From assembly GCA_003545625.1 (NCBI GenBank), contig DODH01000175.1, positions 1 to 8,645 on the forward strand: 8,645 bases of DNA, read 5' to 3'. The notes under the pieces are model-generated. The model was not told where the DNA came from. It saw only the letters and a program-made list of their open reading frames with translations, and did not search any database. This document shows, in pieces, positions 1 to 6,268 of this stretch. This DNA comes from Nitrospina sp. GTDB taxonomy: Bacteria > Nitrospinota > Nitrospinia > Nitrospinales > VA-1. Both the position numbers and the translations under genes were made by a program. Within the stretch, counting starts at the first letter, position 1. The number at the start of each line of letters is the position of its first letter.

Positions 1-1
1 C

Positions 2-31
2 CCCATTCGGGGCATGAAAGCTAATGAATGA
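2..31 (+). CDS. Possible 3' tail of an upstream gene (truncated by window edge)
   Basis: An open frame enters from the left edge and ends in TGA at 29-31, encoding the last residues PIRGMKANE. Nine residues are too few to identify a family. The two other forward frames also stop within the first 25 bases, so the frame choice is not certain. A terminator-like hairpin at 70-110 lies about 40 nt downstream, where the end of a transcription unit would be expected. Confidence 0.2.
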   Translation, partial: PIRGMKANE

Positions 32-69
32 ACATAACTCGCTGGACCCAGAGCACACGTGATATTCTT

Positions 70-110
70 CCAAAGAAATTGTGCCTCGAAGGGGTGATAG
101 TTTTTTTTGG
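70..110 (+). terminator. Terminator-like hairpin with A-tract and T-tract arms
   Basis: Read by eye, 70-87 can pair with 91-110 around a GAA loop (88-90). The base is CCAAAGAAA (70-78) against the T8 run plus GG (101-110). The upper stem is GCCTC (83-87) against GGGGT (91-95). G96 and T101 are bulged, and the stem contains several G-U pairs. The A-rich left arm, stem and U-rich right arm match the layout of an intrinsic terminator, and the position between the upstream stop and the purE promoter fits. The weak upper stem keeps confidence moderate. No folding energy was computed. Confidence 0.4.
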
Positions 111-163
111 AGAACAAGGAGTTGTCTCGGCTCATTACCAAGCAAACGGATTTGCTCTGAAAC

Positions 164-192
164 TTGATTCGGTTCTAAAAAATTGCTATAAA
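164..192 (+). promoter_or_regulatory. Sigma-70-type promoter for the purE block
   Basis: A TTGATT -35 box (164-169) is followed after exactly 17 nt by a TATAAA -10 box (187-192). A TG at 184-185 gives the extended -10 motif TGCTATAAA. Transcription would start near 199, leaving a leader of about 40 nt before the purE TTG codon. No PurR-like operator or purine riboswitch is visible between promoter and gene, so constitutive expression is the simplest reading. Confidence 0.6.
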
Positions 193-225
193 AGTTTTTC
201 AATATTTCAAACCTGTTCCTGAACT

Positions 226-231
226 GGGAGG
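226..231 (+). promoter_or_regulatory. Ribosome binding site deciding the purE TTG start
   Basis: GGGAGG at 226-231 lies 8 nt before the TTG at 240-242. This strong Shine-Dalgarno site selects the TTG as start. The resulting N-terminus, [15 protein letters not shown], matches where PurE proteins normally begin. Confidence 0.75.
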
Positions 232-239
232 CATTTGTT

Positions 240-758
240 TTGAGCAAACCTTTGGTCGGCATTGTAATGGGAAGTGATTCAGACTTCACAATAATGGAAG
301 AAACCAGCAAGGTGCTGGAACAATTTGACGTACCCCATGAGGTCTTGGTTACCTCTGCCCACCGCTCCCCGGAAAGAACCCGGAAATATGTTCAAGGGGC
401 CAAACGCCGTGGTATCCGGGTGATGATCGCCGGCGCGGGAGGTGCGGCCCATCTCGCAGGCGTGGTAGCGGCAGATACCCATCTTCCGGTTATTGGTGTT
501 CCTATTGCCTCCACGCCGCTCAACGGCCTCGACTCCCTCTTATCAACTGCTCAAATGCCGGGGGGTATTCCGGTAGCCACTGTCAGCATTGGAAAACCCG
601 GTGCCAAAAACGCTGGCCTGCTAGCCGTGCAGATCCTTGCCCTGTCCGATGAAAAACTCGCGGGGCGGCTCATAAAATACAAAAAAGATCAGGCAAAGGC
701 CGTTGCGCAAAAGAGCAAAAAACTTAAAACCAGCCATGCCGCAAATTTTAAAGGTTGA
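240..758 (+). CDS. purE: N5-carboxyaminoimidazole ribonucleotide mutase PurE
   Basis: Cytoplasmic enzyme of de novo purine synthesis. Class I PurE converts N5-CAIR to CAIR, usually after PurK has made N5-CAIR. The 172-aa protein shows the family motifs: MGSDSD at 10-15, SAHRSPERT at 39-47 with the expected catalytic His41, [11 protein letters not shown] at 64-74, and the [15 protein letters not shown] stretch. The QMPGGIPV segment resembles class I rather than the PurK-independent class II enzymes, but this call is by eye. No purK is present in the window. Translation starts at TTG behind GGGAGG. The last 25 or so residues are lysine-rich and extend past the usual core. Their coding sequence overlaps the start of tsaC. 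First gene of a probable five-gene operon. Confidence 0.95.
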   Translation: MSKPLVGIVMGSDSDFTIMEETSKVLEQFDVPHEVLVTSAHRSPERTRKYVQGAKRRGIRVMIAGAGGAAHLAGVVAADTHLPVIGVPIASTPLNGLDSLLSTAQMPGGIPVATVSIGKPGAKNAGLLAVQILALSDEKLAGRLIKYKKDQAKAVAQKSKKLKTSHAANFKG

Positions 759-1398
759 CCCAAATACAGAAGATGTTTTTACAAAGGCTCGAAAGGTTCT
801 TCTTGCAGGTGGAGTGATTGCGTTTCCCACAGACACTTTTTATGGGTTGGGGGTGGATCCTTTCAACCGGGAAGCCGTTAACAAGGTCTTTGAACTGAAG
901 GGCCGTGAAAAAAACAAACCCCTGATTCTATTAATAAGTTCAAGAGTTCAACTGGAAACAATGGTAAAAGAAATTACTCCGGCCCATTCCGCTTTGATAC
1001 AAAAATTCTGGCCAGGCCCATTGACCCTTCTTTTTAAACCCAGCTCTGTTATTCCCGAAAATGTGTTGGCGGGATCAAACCGGATAGGAATCAGACAACC
1101 CGGAAACACCATGACACGGAATTTGATTTCAACCCTGGGCCAGCCCGTCACCGCTCCCAGCGCAAACCTTTCCGGGGAGAGTCCACCCATTACAGCAAAA
1201 CAAGTACAACAATCTTTTGGCAACCAAGTGGACTTGATCATTGATGGCGGCACTTGCCAGGGGGGAAAATCTTCGACCCTCGTAGACGCGGTGGAAATGC
1301 CTGTCCGGCTTGTTCGGCAGGGTGCTATCACATTTTCCGCAATCGAAACGGCACTGCGTAACATCGCCGAAACCGTTCACCCTGAGGTGCTGGGATGA
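736..1398 (+). CDS. tsaC: L-threonylcarbamoyladenylate synthase (TsaC/YrdC/Sua5 family)
   Basis: Makes threonylcarbamoyl-AMP from threonine, bicarbonate and ATP, the first step of t6A formation at position 37 of ANN-decoding tRNAs. With the ATG at 736 the protein is 220 aa, a single YrdC domain without the C-terminal Sua5 extension. Visible motifs are PTDTFYGLG (31-39), KGREKNKPL (55-63), FWPGPLT, RQPG and APSANLSGE, all typical of nucleotide and threonine binding in this family. The start is uncertain: ATG 736 lies within the purE coding region (23-nt overlap) and lacks a clear Shine-Dalgarno. An in-frame TTG at 703 would add 11 residues ([11 protein letters not shown]). ATG is preferred because it places the domain start where the family usually has it. 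The stop overlaps the acpS start as ATGA. Confidence 0.93.
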   Translation: MPQILKVDPNTEDVFTKARKVLLAGGVIAFPTDTFYGLGVDPFNREAVNKVFELKGREKNKPLILLISSRVQLETMVKEITPAHSALIQKFWPGPLTLLFKPSSVIPENVLAGSNRIGIRQPGNTMTRNLISTLGQPVTAPSANLSGESPPITAKQVQQSFGNQVDLIIDGGTCQGGKSSTLVDAVEMPVRLVRQGAITFSAIETALRNIAETVHPEVLG

Positions 1399-1772
1399 TT
1401 TATGGAACCGGCCTGGACATCGTAGAAATAAAGCGGATAAAAAAATCTTTGGAAAAATATTCTCCCCGCTTTGAGAATAAGGTATTCACCGACACGGAAA
1501 TCGATTACTGTCAATCCCAAGCAGATCCCGGAAAACATTTTGCCGCCCGGTTCGCTGTTAAAGAAGCAGTATCCAAAAGCCTGGGAACCGGTATCAGTCG
1601 TGATGTCGGATTTAAAGACATTGAAGTCGTGAACCAGACCTCAGGAAAACCCATCGTCAGAATGATTGGGCGAGGAAAAAAGCTGTTCGAAAAATTGAAC
1701 CTCAAATCCATCCACATCTCTATTTCGCATGACCGGCATTACGCTATCGCCCACGCCATTGCCGAACAATAA
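1395..1772 (+). CDS. acpS: Holo-[acyl-carrier-protein] synthase AcpS
   Basis: Transfers the 4'-phosphopantetheine arm of CoA to the conserved serine of apo-ACP, switching on fatty acid synthesis. At 125 aa it has the normal size for a bacterial AcpS. The N-terminal GTGLDIVEI (4-12) supplies the Mg-binding Asp8. FAARFAVKEAVSKSLGTG (49-66) supplies Glu57, and HISISHD lies near the C-terminus; these are the three signature blocks. The ATG overlaps the tsaC stop by 4 nt, with GAGGTG at 1384-1389 as ribosome site 5 nt away, so translation is probably coupled to tsaC. The acyltransferase that follows would use the acyl-ACP that this enzyme makes possible. Confidence 0.95.
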   Translation: MIYGTGLDIVEIKRIKKSLEKYSPRFENKVFTDTEIDYCQSQADPGKHFAARFAVKEAVSKSLGTGISRDVGFKDIEVVNQTSGKPIVRMIGRGKKLFEKLNLKSIHISISHDRHYAIAHAIAEQ

Positions 1773-1793
1773 CCCCAGCGTGAATCCAAACCA

Positions 1794-2714
1794 TTGAAAT
1801 CAACACGGCATTTTCTGGAGTACGTTTTTTTCAACTTACTGCTATTGCTGGTACAACTCATTCCCCAACAAATGGTAGTAAGGATAGGAAATGCGTTGGG
1901 CAATCTGATTTTTCTTTTTTCAGGAAAGCGCAAACGTTCCGCAAAAATCAATCTCGATATTATTTTTGCAGATTCAAAATCCACCAACGAGAAAAATAAG
2001 ATCATTAAGAAGTCCTTCCAGAACCTGGCAGTTTCAGCTTTGCAATGCCTTTGGGCTACCCGCGACACTGAAAACCGGGTTCGAAGACTTATTGAGGGAG
2101 AACCTGTAGGACTGGACATATTGCGGCAGTGCTTGAAAAAAAATAAAGGAATATTTTTTCTAACCGCACATTATGGAAACTGGGAAATCATGGGATTATT
2201 TCACGGTTATCTAGGCATCTGTCCACTTTCTTCCATTGTGCGAAAACTGGACAACCCCTATTTGGATAAGGCGACCAAAAATTTTCGCACCCTTTCAGGA
2301 AACAAGATATTTAATCGTAACGAGTCCCCTTTAAAAATCGTGAGGCAACTTAAAAATAATGGCAGTGTCGCGGTAATGATGGACCAGAACACGGCCAAGG
2401 GCGGGGTCTTTGTTGATTTTTTTGGCAAAAAGGCAGCAACCCCTCGGTCGCTGGCGTTGTTGAGTTATCGTTTAGGAACTCCAATCCTTCCCCTATTCTG
2501 TCACCCCACCGACAAGGGAACCTATCGCATTGAGTATGGACCGGAAATCCGGTTTGAGAAGTCCGGTGACAAGGAAAACGATATCCTGAAATGGACCCAC
2601 CAATACGAACTGTTTATAGAAAATGTTATCCGGGAAAATCCCGCGCCCTGGATGTGCGGGCACCGTCGCTGGAAAACGCGTCCACCGGAAGAAAAAGAAA
2701 TTAGAATCTACTGA
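1794..2714 (+). CDS. Lysophospholipid/lipid A acyltransferase, LpxL/HtrB family
   Basis: A member of the LpxL/LpxM (HtrB/MsbB) family, which transfers acyl chains from acyl-ACP onto lipid A precursors at the inner face of the cytoplasmic membrane. The 306-aa length is normal. An N-terminal hydrophobic segment (about 10-25) would anchor it. The catalytic HX4E motif is His126-YGNW-Glu131. MDQN (196-199), the VFVDFFGKKAATPRSLALL region and the C-terminal WMCGHRRWKTRP (286-297) are characteristic. Which acyl position it modifies cannot be read from sequence; some relatives acylate ornithine lipids or other acceptors. The start is TTG with only a weak ribosome site. The acpS TAA lies seven codons upstream in the same frame and no other start codon intervenes. 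It follows acpS by 21 nt. Confidence 0.88.
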   Translation: MKSTRHFLEYVFFNLLLLLVQLIPQQMVVRIGNALGNLIFLFSGKRKRSAKINLDIIFADSKSTNEKNKIIKKSFQNLAVSALQCLWATRDTENRVRRLIEGEPVGLDILRQCLKKNKGIFFLTAHYGNWEIMGLFHGYLGICPLSSIVRKLDNPYLDKATKNFRTLSGNKIFNRNESPLKIVRQLKNNGSVAVMMDQNTAKGGVFVDFFGKKAATPRSLALLSYRLGTPILPLFCHPTDKGTYRIEYGPEIRFEKSGDKENDILKWTHQYELFIENVIRENPAPWMCGHRRWKTRPPEEKEIRIY

Positions 2715-2729
2715 CTGAATTATAAGATC

Positions 2730-3221
2730 ATGAAATGTCCTGCCTGCGAGAATGAATTGCAAAAAAGCGTGGTCGCAGGAATCACAATCCAAACTTGCCG
2801 AGGGGAATGTGGAGGGTTGTGGTTTGACCGTTTCCAATTCAATAAACTCAAGGCCCTGAAGCCCGGTATCGGAAAATCGCTATTGACGATTGAAAGAGCG
2901 GAGGGAGTAAAAATCTATCGCGGGACCGAGCACACCTGCCCCGCATGCAAAACCACTTTGCTATACCGGCATTTTTTCAGCGCCGAATGGGATACTGAAA
3001 TCAATCAGTGCTCCAAATGCAGCGGATTCTGGATAGACCTTGCGGGACTGGCTAAACTGCAATCCCTTCCTGCAAACCAGAGAAAACAGGCGGTTGAAAA
3101 ATATTTCACGACCGTAATTGATGAGAAATTATCAGGAATGCGTTTACTTCATGATGATATGGCGGAACAGGCGCAGATTCTGAAACGAATTTTACAATTC
3201 CTGTGCCCAAGTAACGAATAG
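2730..3221 (+). CDS. Two-knuckle zinc-ribbon protein (TFIIB-type zinc finger family)
   Basis: 163-aa soluble protein of unknown role. It has two related zinc-binding modules. The first is Cys3-PA-Cys6 paired with Cys23-RGE-Cys27 followed by GGLWFD; the second is Cys70-PA-Cys73 paired with Cys94-SK-Cys97 followed by SGFWID. The CPxC...CxxC-GxWxD layout is that of the small bacterial 'transcription factor zinc-finger' domain, whose function is mostly unproven. The first module has three residues between its second pair of cysteines rather than the usual two. A helical, charged tail (about 110-155) follows. It starts 15 nt after the acyltransferase stop and is probably the last gene of the operon. 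Any DNA- or protein-binding role is a guess. Confidence 0.8.
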   Translation: MKCPACENELQKSVVAGITIQTCRGECGGLWFDRFQFNKLKALKPGIGKSLLTIERAEGVKIYRGTEHTCPACKTTLLYRHFFSAEWDTEINQCSKCSGFWIDLAGLAKLQSLPANQRKQAVEKYFTTVIDEKLSGMRLLHDDMAEQAQILKRILQFLCPSNE

Positions 3222-3259
3222 ACTATTGCTTTTTTGTGGGAGAATCGCCAATCAGGGGA

Positions 3260-4021
3260 TCACATTTCATCGGCGATGATGGATTTCAATTTGTTGCGCA
3301 GTCTGAATACGGCTTTGGAATGGATTTGTGAGACTCGAGATTCGGTGATGCCCAATACTTCCCCAATCTCCTTCATGGTAAGTTCTTCGTAATAGTAAAG
3401 AGAAATCATCAGGCGTTCTTTTTCCGGCAGGGTATCGATTGCCTTGGCTATGATTTCTTTCAGTTCGTTCAGTCTAAGTTGAGTTTGCGGGTCCGCGTCC
3501 CCTTTTCCCGCAAGGCAATCGAGAAGACTTTGCTGTTCACCAGATTCCTTGGCAATACCCAGATCCTCCAAGCTGAGTATGGGCATGCTCTTGGTTTCAT
3601 TTAAAGCTACAAACAGCTCATCCAGGCTGATTCCCATTTCTCCGGCAATCTCATCATCTTCCGGCGGACGTCCGAGCTTGTTTTGCAGTTTCTGCACCAC
3701 TCTATCCATGGCAGAAGCTTTCTGCCTAACGGATCGGGGCACCCAGTCCATCGACCGCAATTCGTCAAGAATCGCGCCACGAACCCTGAATTCCGCGTAG
3801 GTTTTAAACTTGGCTCCACGAGTTGCGTCATATTTGTCAATCGCGTCAATCAACCCCAAAACTCCAACACTGATCAAATCATCCACCTCGATATGCGGAG
3901 GCAGGCGCATGGCAATCCGGTTGGCGACATATTTGACCATCGGCGCATATTCCTTGATCACGGCCTCCCGGTTTTCTACGGAAATTTCAATTTGCTGAAG
4001 CATTCCCTGTTTATTTGCCAT
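3260..4021 (-). CDS. fliA: Flagellar RNA polymerase sigma factor FliA (sigma-28)
   Basis: Directs RNA polymerase to late flagellar genes such as flagellin, motor and chemotaxis genes, and is normally held inactive by FlgM until the hook is complete. The 253-aa protein has sigma region 2 (about 19-100, including DLISVGVLGLIDAIDKYD and the FKTYAEFRVRGAILDELR block). Region 3 (about 101-140) contains LGRPPEDDEIA. Region 4 (about 193-245) carries the helix-turn-helix TMKEIGEVLGITESRVSQIH. DWVPRSVR after region 2 is typical of the FliA/WhiG/SigD group and separates it from sporulation or stress sigma factors. It begins 16 nt after the stop of the small membrane protein and ends the flagellar run. 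Its 3' end faces the zinc-ribbon gene across 38 nt, with no convincing terminator between. Confidence 0.95.
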   Translation of the reverse strand: MANKQGMLQQIEISVENREAVIKEYAPMVKYVANRIAMRLPPHIEVDDLISVGVLGLIDAIDKYDATRGAKFKTYAEFRVRGAILDELRSMDWVPRSVRQKASAMDRVVQKLQNKLGRPPEDDEIAGEMGISLDELFVALNETKSMPILSLEDLGIAKESGEQQSLLDCLAGKGDADPQTQLRLNELKEIIAKAIDTLPEKERLMISLYYYEELTMKEIGEVLGITESRVSQIHSKAVFRLRNKLKSIIADEM

Positions 4022-4037
4022 TTAACTATTTCTTTCA

Positions 4038-4298
4038 TTAGGCTGTTTGATCCAGCTGTTCCCCTTTATCAGGATTATTGTCATCATTGACCATATCCTG
4101 AATCCCAGCATCTTCATCTTCCGACAAAAACAAATCCGCAAAGCCCCAAATCAGTCCGCCAAAAATCAATGATCCCAATCCTCCTCGAATCACTCCGGTT
4201 ATCACCCGGCTTCCCATCAAAACGCTACCAATCGCTAGAAAACCGAATGCCAGCAAAGCAAACGCGATAGCCATCTTTTGTATATTAATAGGATTCAT
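4038..4298 (-). CDS. Small two-helix membrane protein with acidic tail, within the flagellar operon
   Basis: An 86-aa protein that I do not recognise. Its ATG overlaps the flhG stop as ATGA and fliA follows after 16 nt, so it is embedded and probably translationally coupled. Two hydrophobic segments are visible, about 9-29 (MAIAFALLAFGFLAIGSVLMG) and about 38-58, the second glycine-rich with GGLGSLIFGG. A short loop with Arg31 and Arg38 separates them. Residues 59-86 form a strongly acidic tail (SEDEDAG..., about ten Asp/Glu and one Lys). Topology is ambiguous: the arginine loop suggests a cytoplasmic loop and external ends. An upstream TTG (4322) would add eight residues but has no ribosome site. 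A role beside the FlhF/FlhG system or the export apparatus is inferred from position only. Confidence 0.75.
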   Translation of the reverse strand: MNPINIQKMAIAFALLAFGFLAIGSVLMGSRVITGVIRGGLGSLIFGGLIWGFADLFLSEDEDAGIQDMVNDDNNPDKGEQLDQTA

Positions 4299-5164
4299 TG
4301 CACCTGAAACGCACTCCGCCAAAAATAAGGTTGATCCCCCTCGCAGGACAGAGGACTAGCTTTCTCCTTGGAAATTTTTTCCGCCAACTCGTTAATACAC
4401 CCACTGAATTTAGAAAAAGGGTACAATTCTAAAAATGCTTTTTGCTGCCGCACCGCCTTGGGAACATTCGGGTCATGCAGAATATAGCCCATGTATTCGA
4501 CAGAAATGCCCTTAAGAAACCGATCCGTGACCGCCGTCAAATTACGATAAACCCCTTGCGCTTCTCGCTCTGAGCTTACTGAATTGATAACTATCCTGAA
4601 ATGCTTTTGCGCGTGTTTATTATGAAGAATTTTCATCAACGCATAAACATCTGTCAGCGAGGTGGGTTCCGTAGTAGCAATGAGAATCGTCTCGTGGGCG
4701 GCACTACAGAAATAAGTGACATTGGTGGAAATGCCGGCGCCGGTATCAAAAACCAGAAAGTCGTATCCCTGGCTGACACGGTCCAGCTCATCCATGAGAA
4801 CCATTTTCTTTTCCGACTGCAACTGCGTCAATTCCTGCAAACCGTCTCCGGCAGGCAGTATATGGATATCTGCAGGACCGTGAAGAATGATATCCTCCAC
4901 ATTAGATTCTCCGGCCAAAACATGCCCGATGTGCTTTTGCGGAGCCAGCCCTAAAAGGATATCAATATTATTCAATCCCAAATCGGCATCCACAACGAGC
5001 ACCTTCTTTCCTCTCTTGGACAAGGCATAAGCCAGGTTGACAACGAAGTTGCTTTTACCAACGCCCCCCTTGCCGCTACTGACCGCCAAGACCCTCAGGT
5101 TCGATCCGCTCATTTTTCCGTATGCCATTCTTTTTAAAGTAGTTGCCTGATTACCCAAGTACAT
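4295..5164 (-). CDS. flhG: MinD-like ATPase FlhG (FleN/YlxH), flagellar number regulator
   Basis: Limits flagellar number and works with FlhF. In polarly flagellated bacteria it also restrains the sigma-54 activator FleQ/FlrA. The 289-aa protein has the deviant Walker A SSGKGGVGKS (29-38), DADLGLNN (59-66), the switch FDTGAGIS (139-146) and TTEPTS (164-169), the pattern of MinD/ParA ATPases and of FlhG in particular. The N-terminus, GNQATTLKRM (4-13), corresponds to the DQAxxLR segment known to stimulate FlhF GTPase activity, with Asn in place of Asp. The start at 5164 is supported by AAAGGA at 5177-5172, 7 nt away. A C-terminal amphipathic membrane-targeting helix is not obvious by eye. It lies 27 nt after flhF and overlaps the next gene by 4 nt. 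Confidence 0.94.
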   Translation of the reverse strand: MYLGNQATTLKRMAYGKMSGSNLRVLAVSSGKGGVGKSNFVVNLAYALSKRGKKVLVVDADLGLNNIDILLGLAPQKHIGHVLAGESNVEDIILHGPADIHILPAGDGLQELTQLQSEKKMVLMDELDRVSQGYDFLVFDTGAGISTNVTYFCSAAHETILIATTEPTSLTDVYALMKILHNKHAQKHFRIVINSVSSEREAQGVYRNLTAVTDRFLKGISVEYMGYILHDPNVPKAVRQQKAFLELYPFSKFSGCINELAEKISKEKASPLSCEGDQPYFWRSAFQVQ

Positions 5165-5191
5165 GCCTTAATCCTTTAATTTATCTTGAAA

Positions 5192-6268
5192 TCAGTTAAA
5201 AATCAAACTTATTACCCGTTCTGGCCTGGCCACTTCCAGGTCTTCGGGAACCTGTTGACCGGATGTAAAATAAGATATGGGTAATCTGTTTCGTACAGAG
5301 AAATTGAATAAGGAGCCAAAATTCAACCCCTCATCCAGTTTGGTAAATAGAACCCGATCCAATCCCATGGAAGAAAACTGGTGATACGTTGCCATAAATA
5401 ATTTTTCCTGGGCAGTCACACTGAGAACCAAATGGGTTTCCACCCCTCCCACCGCATCAAAAACTTCCTTCAACTGCCGGGAGTAGTCTTTATCCTGATG
5501 CGATCGGCCGGTGGTATCAATGAGGATGAGATCCTTGTCTGAGTGGTTGGTAATAATCTGGCGCAATTCTTCCTCTCCTCCTGCCACTTCAACGGGAACT
5601 TCCATGATCTCCCCATAAATTCTCAGTTGGTCAATCGCTCCCAGCCGATAGGTATCCAGAGAAACCATTGCCACCTTTTTGCCTCGGCGAAGGGCATACT
5701 CCGCCGCAATTTTGGCTACCGTGGTAGTTTTTCCCACTCCCGTAGGCCCGACAAACGCTACAATTTTCGGTCCATAGCCGTTTAGATCAATCTCTCCCTT
5801 GCATGGAAGAACCTTTTTCATCAAGTTCATGACTTTTAACGGTTCTTTGCTGGAATCAACAGTCTGTTCTGAATTTTGTTCTAGTGCTTTTTTCAATATT
5901 TTCGATGCCAGTTTTTCATCCAGGCCATTTTCAACAAGGTGGGAAAAGGTATCAAATTGGTGCGGCTTGAGCCCCATAGCCTGCGCTCGATCGGTCTGGC
6001 TGAGAAGGCTGAAAATCAGAGATTTTAAATCCGCGTTTTCCGCTTTATTTTCAAGTTCATTGGGAATCTGGACTTCCGGTGCAACAACCGGGGAAGCATA
6101 TTCAACAGCGGCAGTGATTTCTACTCGCGTTGCTTCCCTTCTTCCCGCTATAGGTGAGGGCGGCTTGATAGAACGGGTACTTAATATAAGCGCTTCCTCG
6201 CCCAACTCCTGTTTCACTTTTTGTAAGGCGATGGAGTAATTGCTCGCCGTAAATTTTTTAATTCGCAT
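5192..6268 (-). CDS. flhF: Flagellar SRP-type GTPase FlhF
   Basis: Signal-recognition-particle-type GTPase that marks the site of flagellar assembly, usually a cell pole, and dimerises on GTP. The 358-aa protein starts with the typical FlhF B-domain opening MRIKKFTASNYSIAL...LGEEALILSTR (1-32). A low-complexity linker (about 35-75) and an N domain (about 80-155) follow. The G domain has P-loop GPTGVGKT (174-181), DTYRLGA (205-211), DTTGR (251-255) and TKLDE (309-313). All nucleotide-binding motifs are intact. The G3 motif reads DTTGR where DTAGR or DTAGM is commoner. Its ATG lies within the end of flhA (11-nt overlap), implying coupled translation. FlhG, its regulator, follows directly. Confidence 0.96.
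   Translation of the reverse strand: MRIKKFTASNYSIALQKVKQELGEEALILSTRSIKPPSPIAGRREATRVEITAAVEYASPVVAPEVQIPNELENKAENADLKSLIFSLLSQTDRAQAMGLKPHQFDTFSHLVENGLDEKLASKILKKALEQNSEQTVDSSKEPLKVMNLMKKVLPCKGEIDLNGYGPKIVAFVGPTGVGKTTTVAKIAAEYALRRGKKVAMVSLDTYRLGAIDQLRIYGEIMEVPVEVAGGEEELRQIITNHSDKDLILIDTTGRSHQDKDYSRQLKEVFDAVGGVETHLVLSVTAQEKLFMATYHQFSSMGLDRVLFTKLDEGLNFGSLFNFSVRNRLPISYFTSGQQVPEDLEVARPERVISLIFN

Noticed and set aside
1..12. CCCC-ATTC-GGGG hairpin at the left edge
   Set aside because: Only four base pairs, cut by the window edge, with no T-run; not enough to call a feature.
28..222. 64-codon open frame before purE, whose ATG overlaps the TGA of the possible upstream gene
   Set aside because: No ribosome site and no recognisable protein features; it overlaps a terminator-like hairpin and a good promoter that explain the sequence better.
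3217..3277. Possible terminator between the convergent zinc-ribbon gene and fliA
   Set aside because: AATAG-A-CTATT (3217-3227) before a T6 run has a one-base centre and cannot form a hairpin loop; the ATCGCC/GGCGAT pair (3243-3248, 3272-3277) has a 23-nt loop and no U-run. Termination here is likely but not visible.
5799..6239. Long antisense frames opposite flhF and flhA (also 6588-7211, 8074-8376)
   Set aside because: They lie wholly opposite well-conserved genes, have no motif or ribosome site, and read like reverse-strand shadows.
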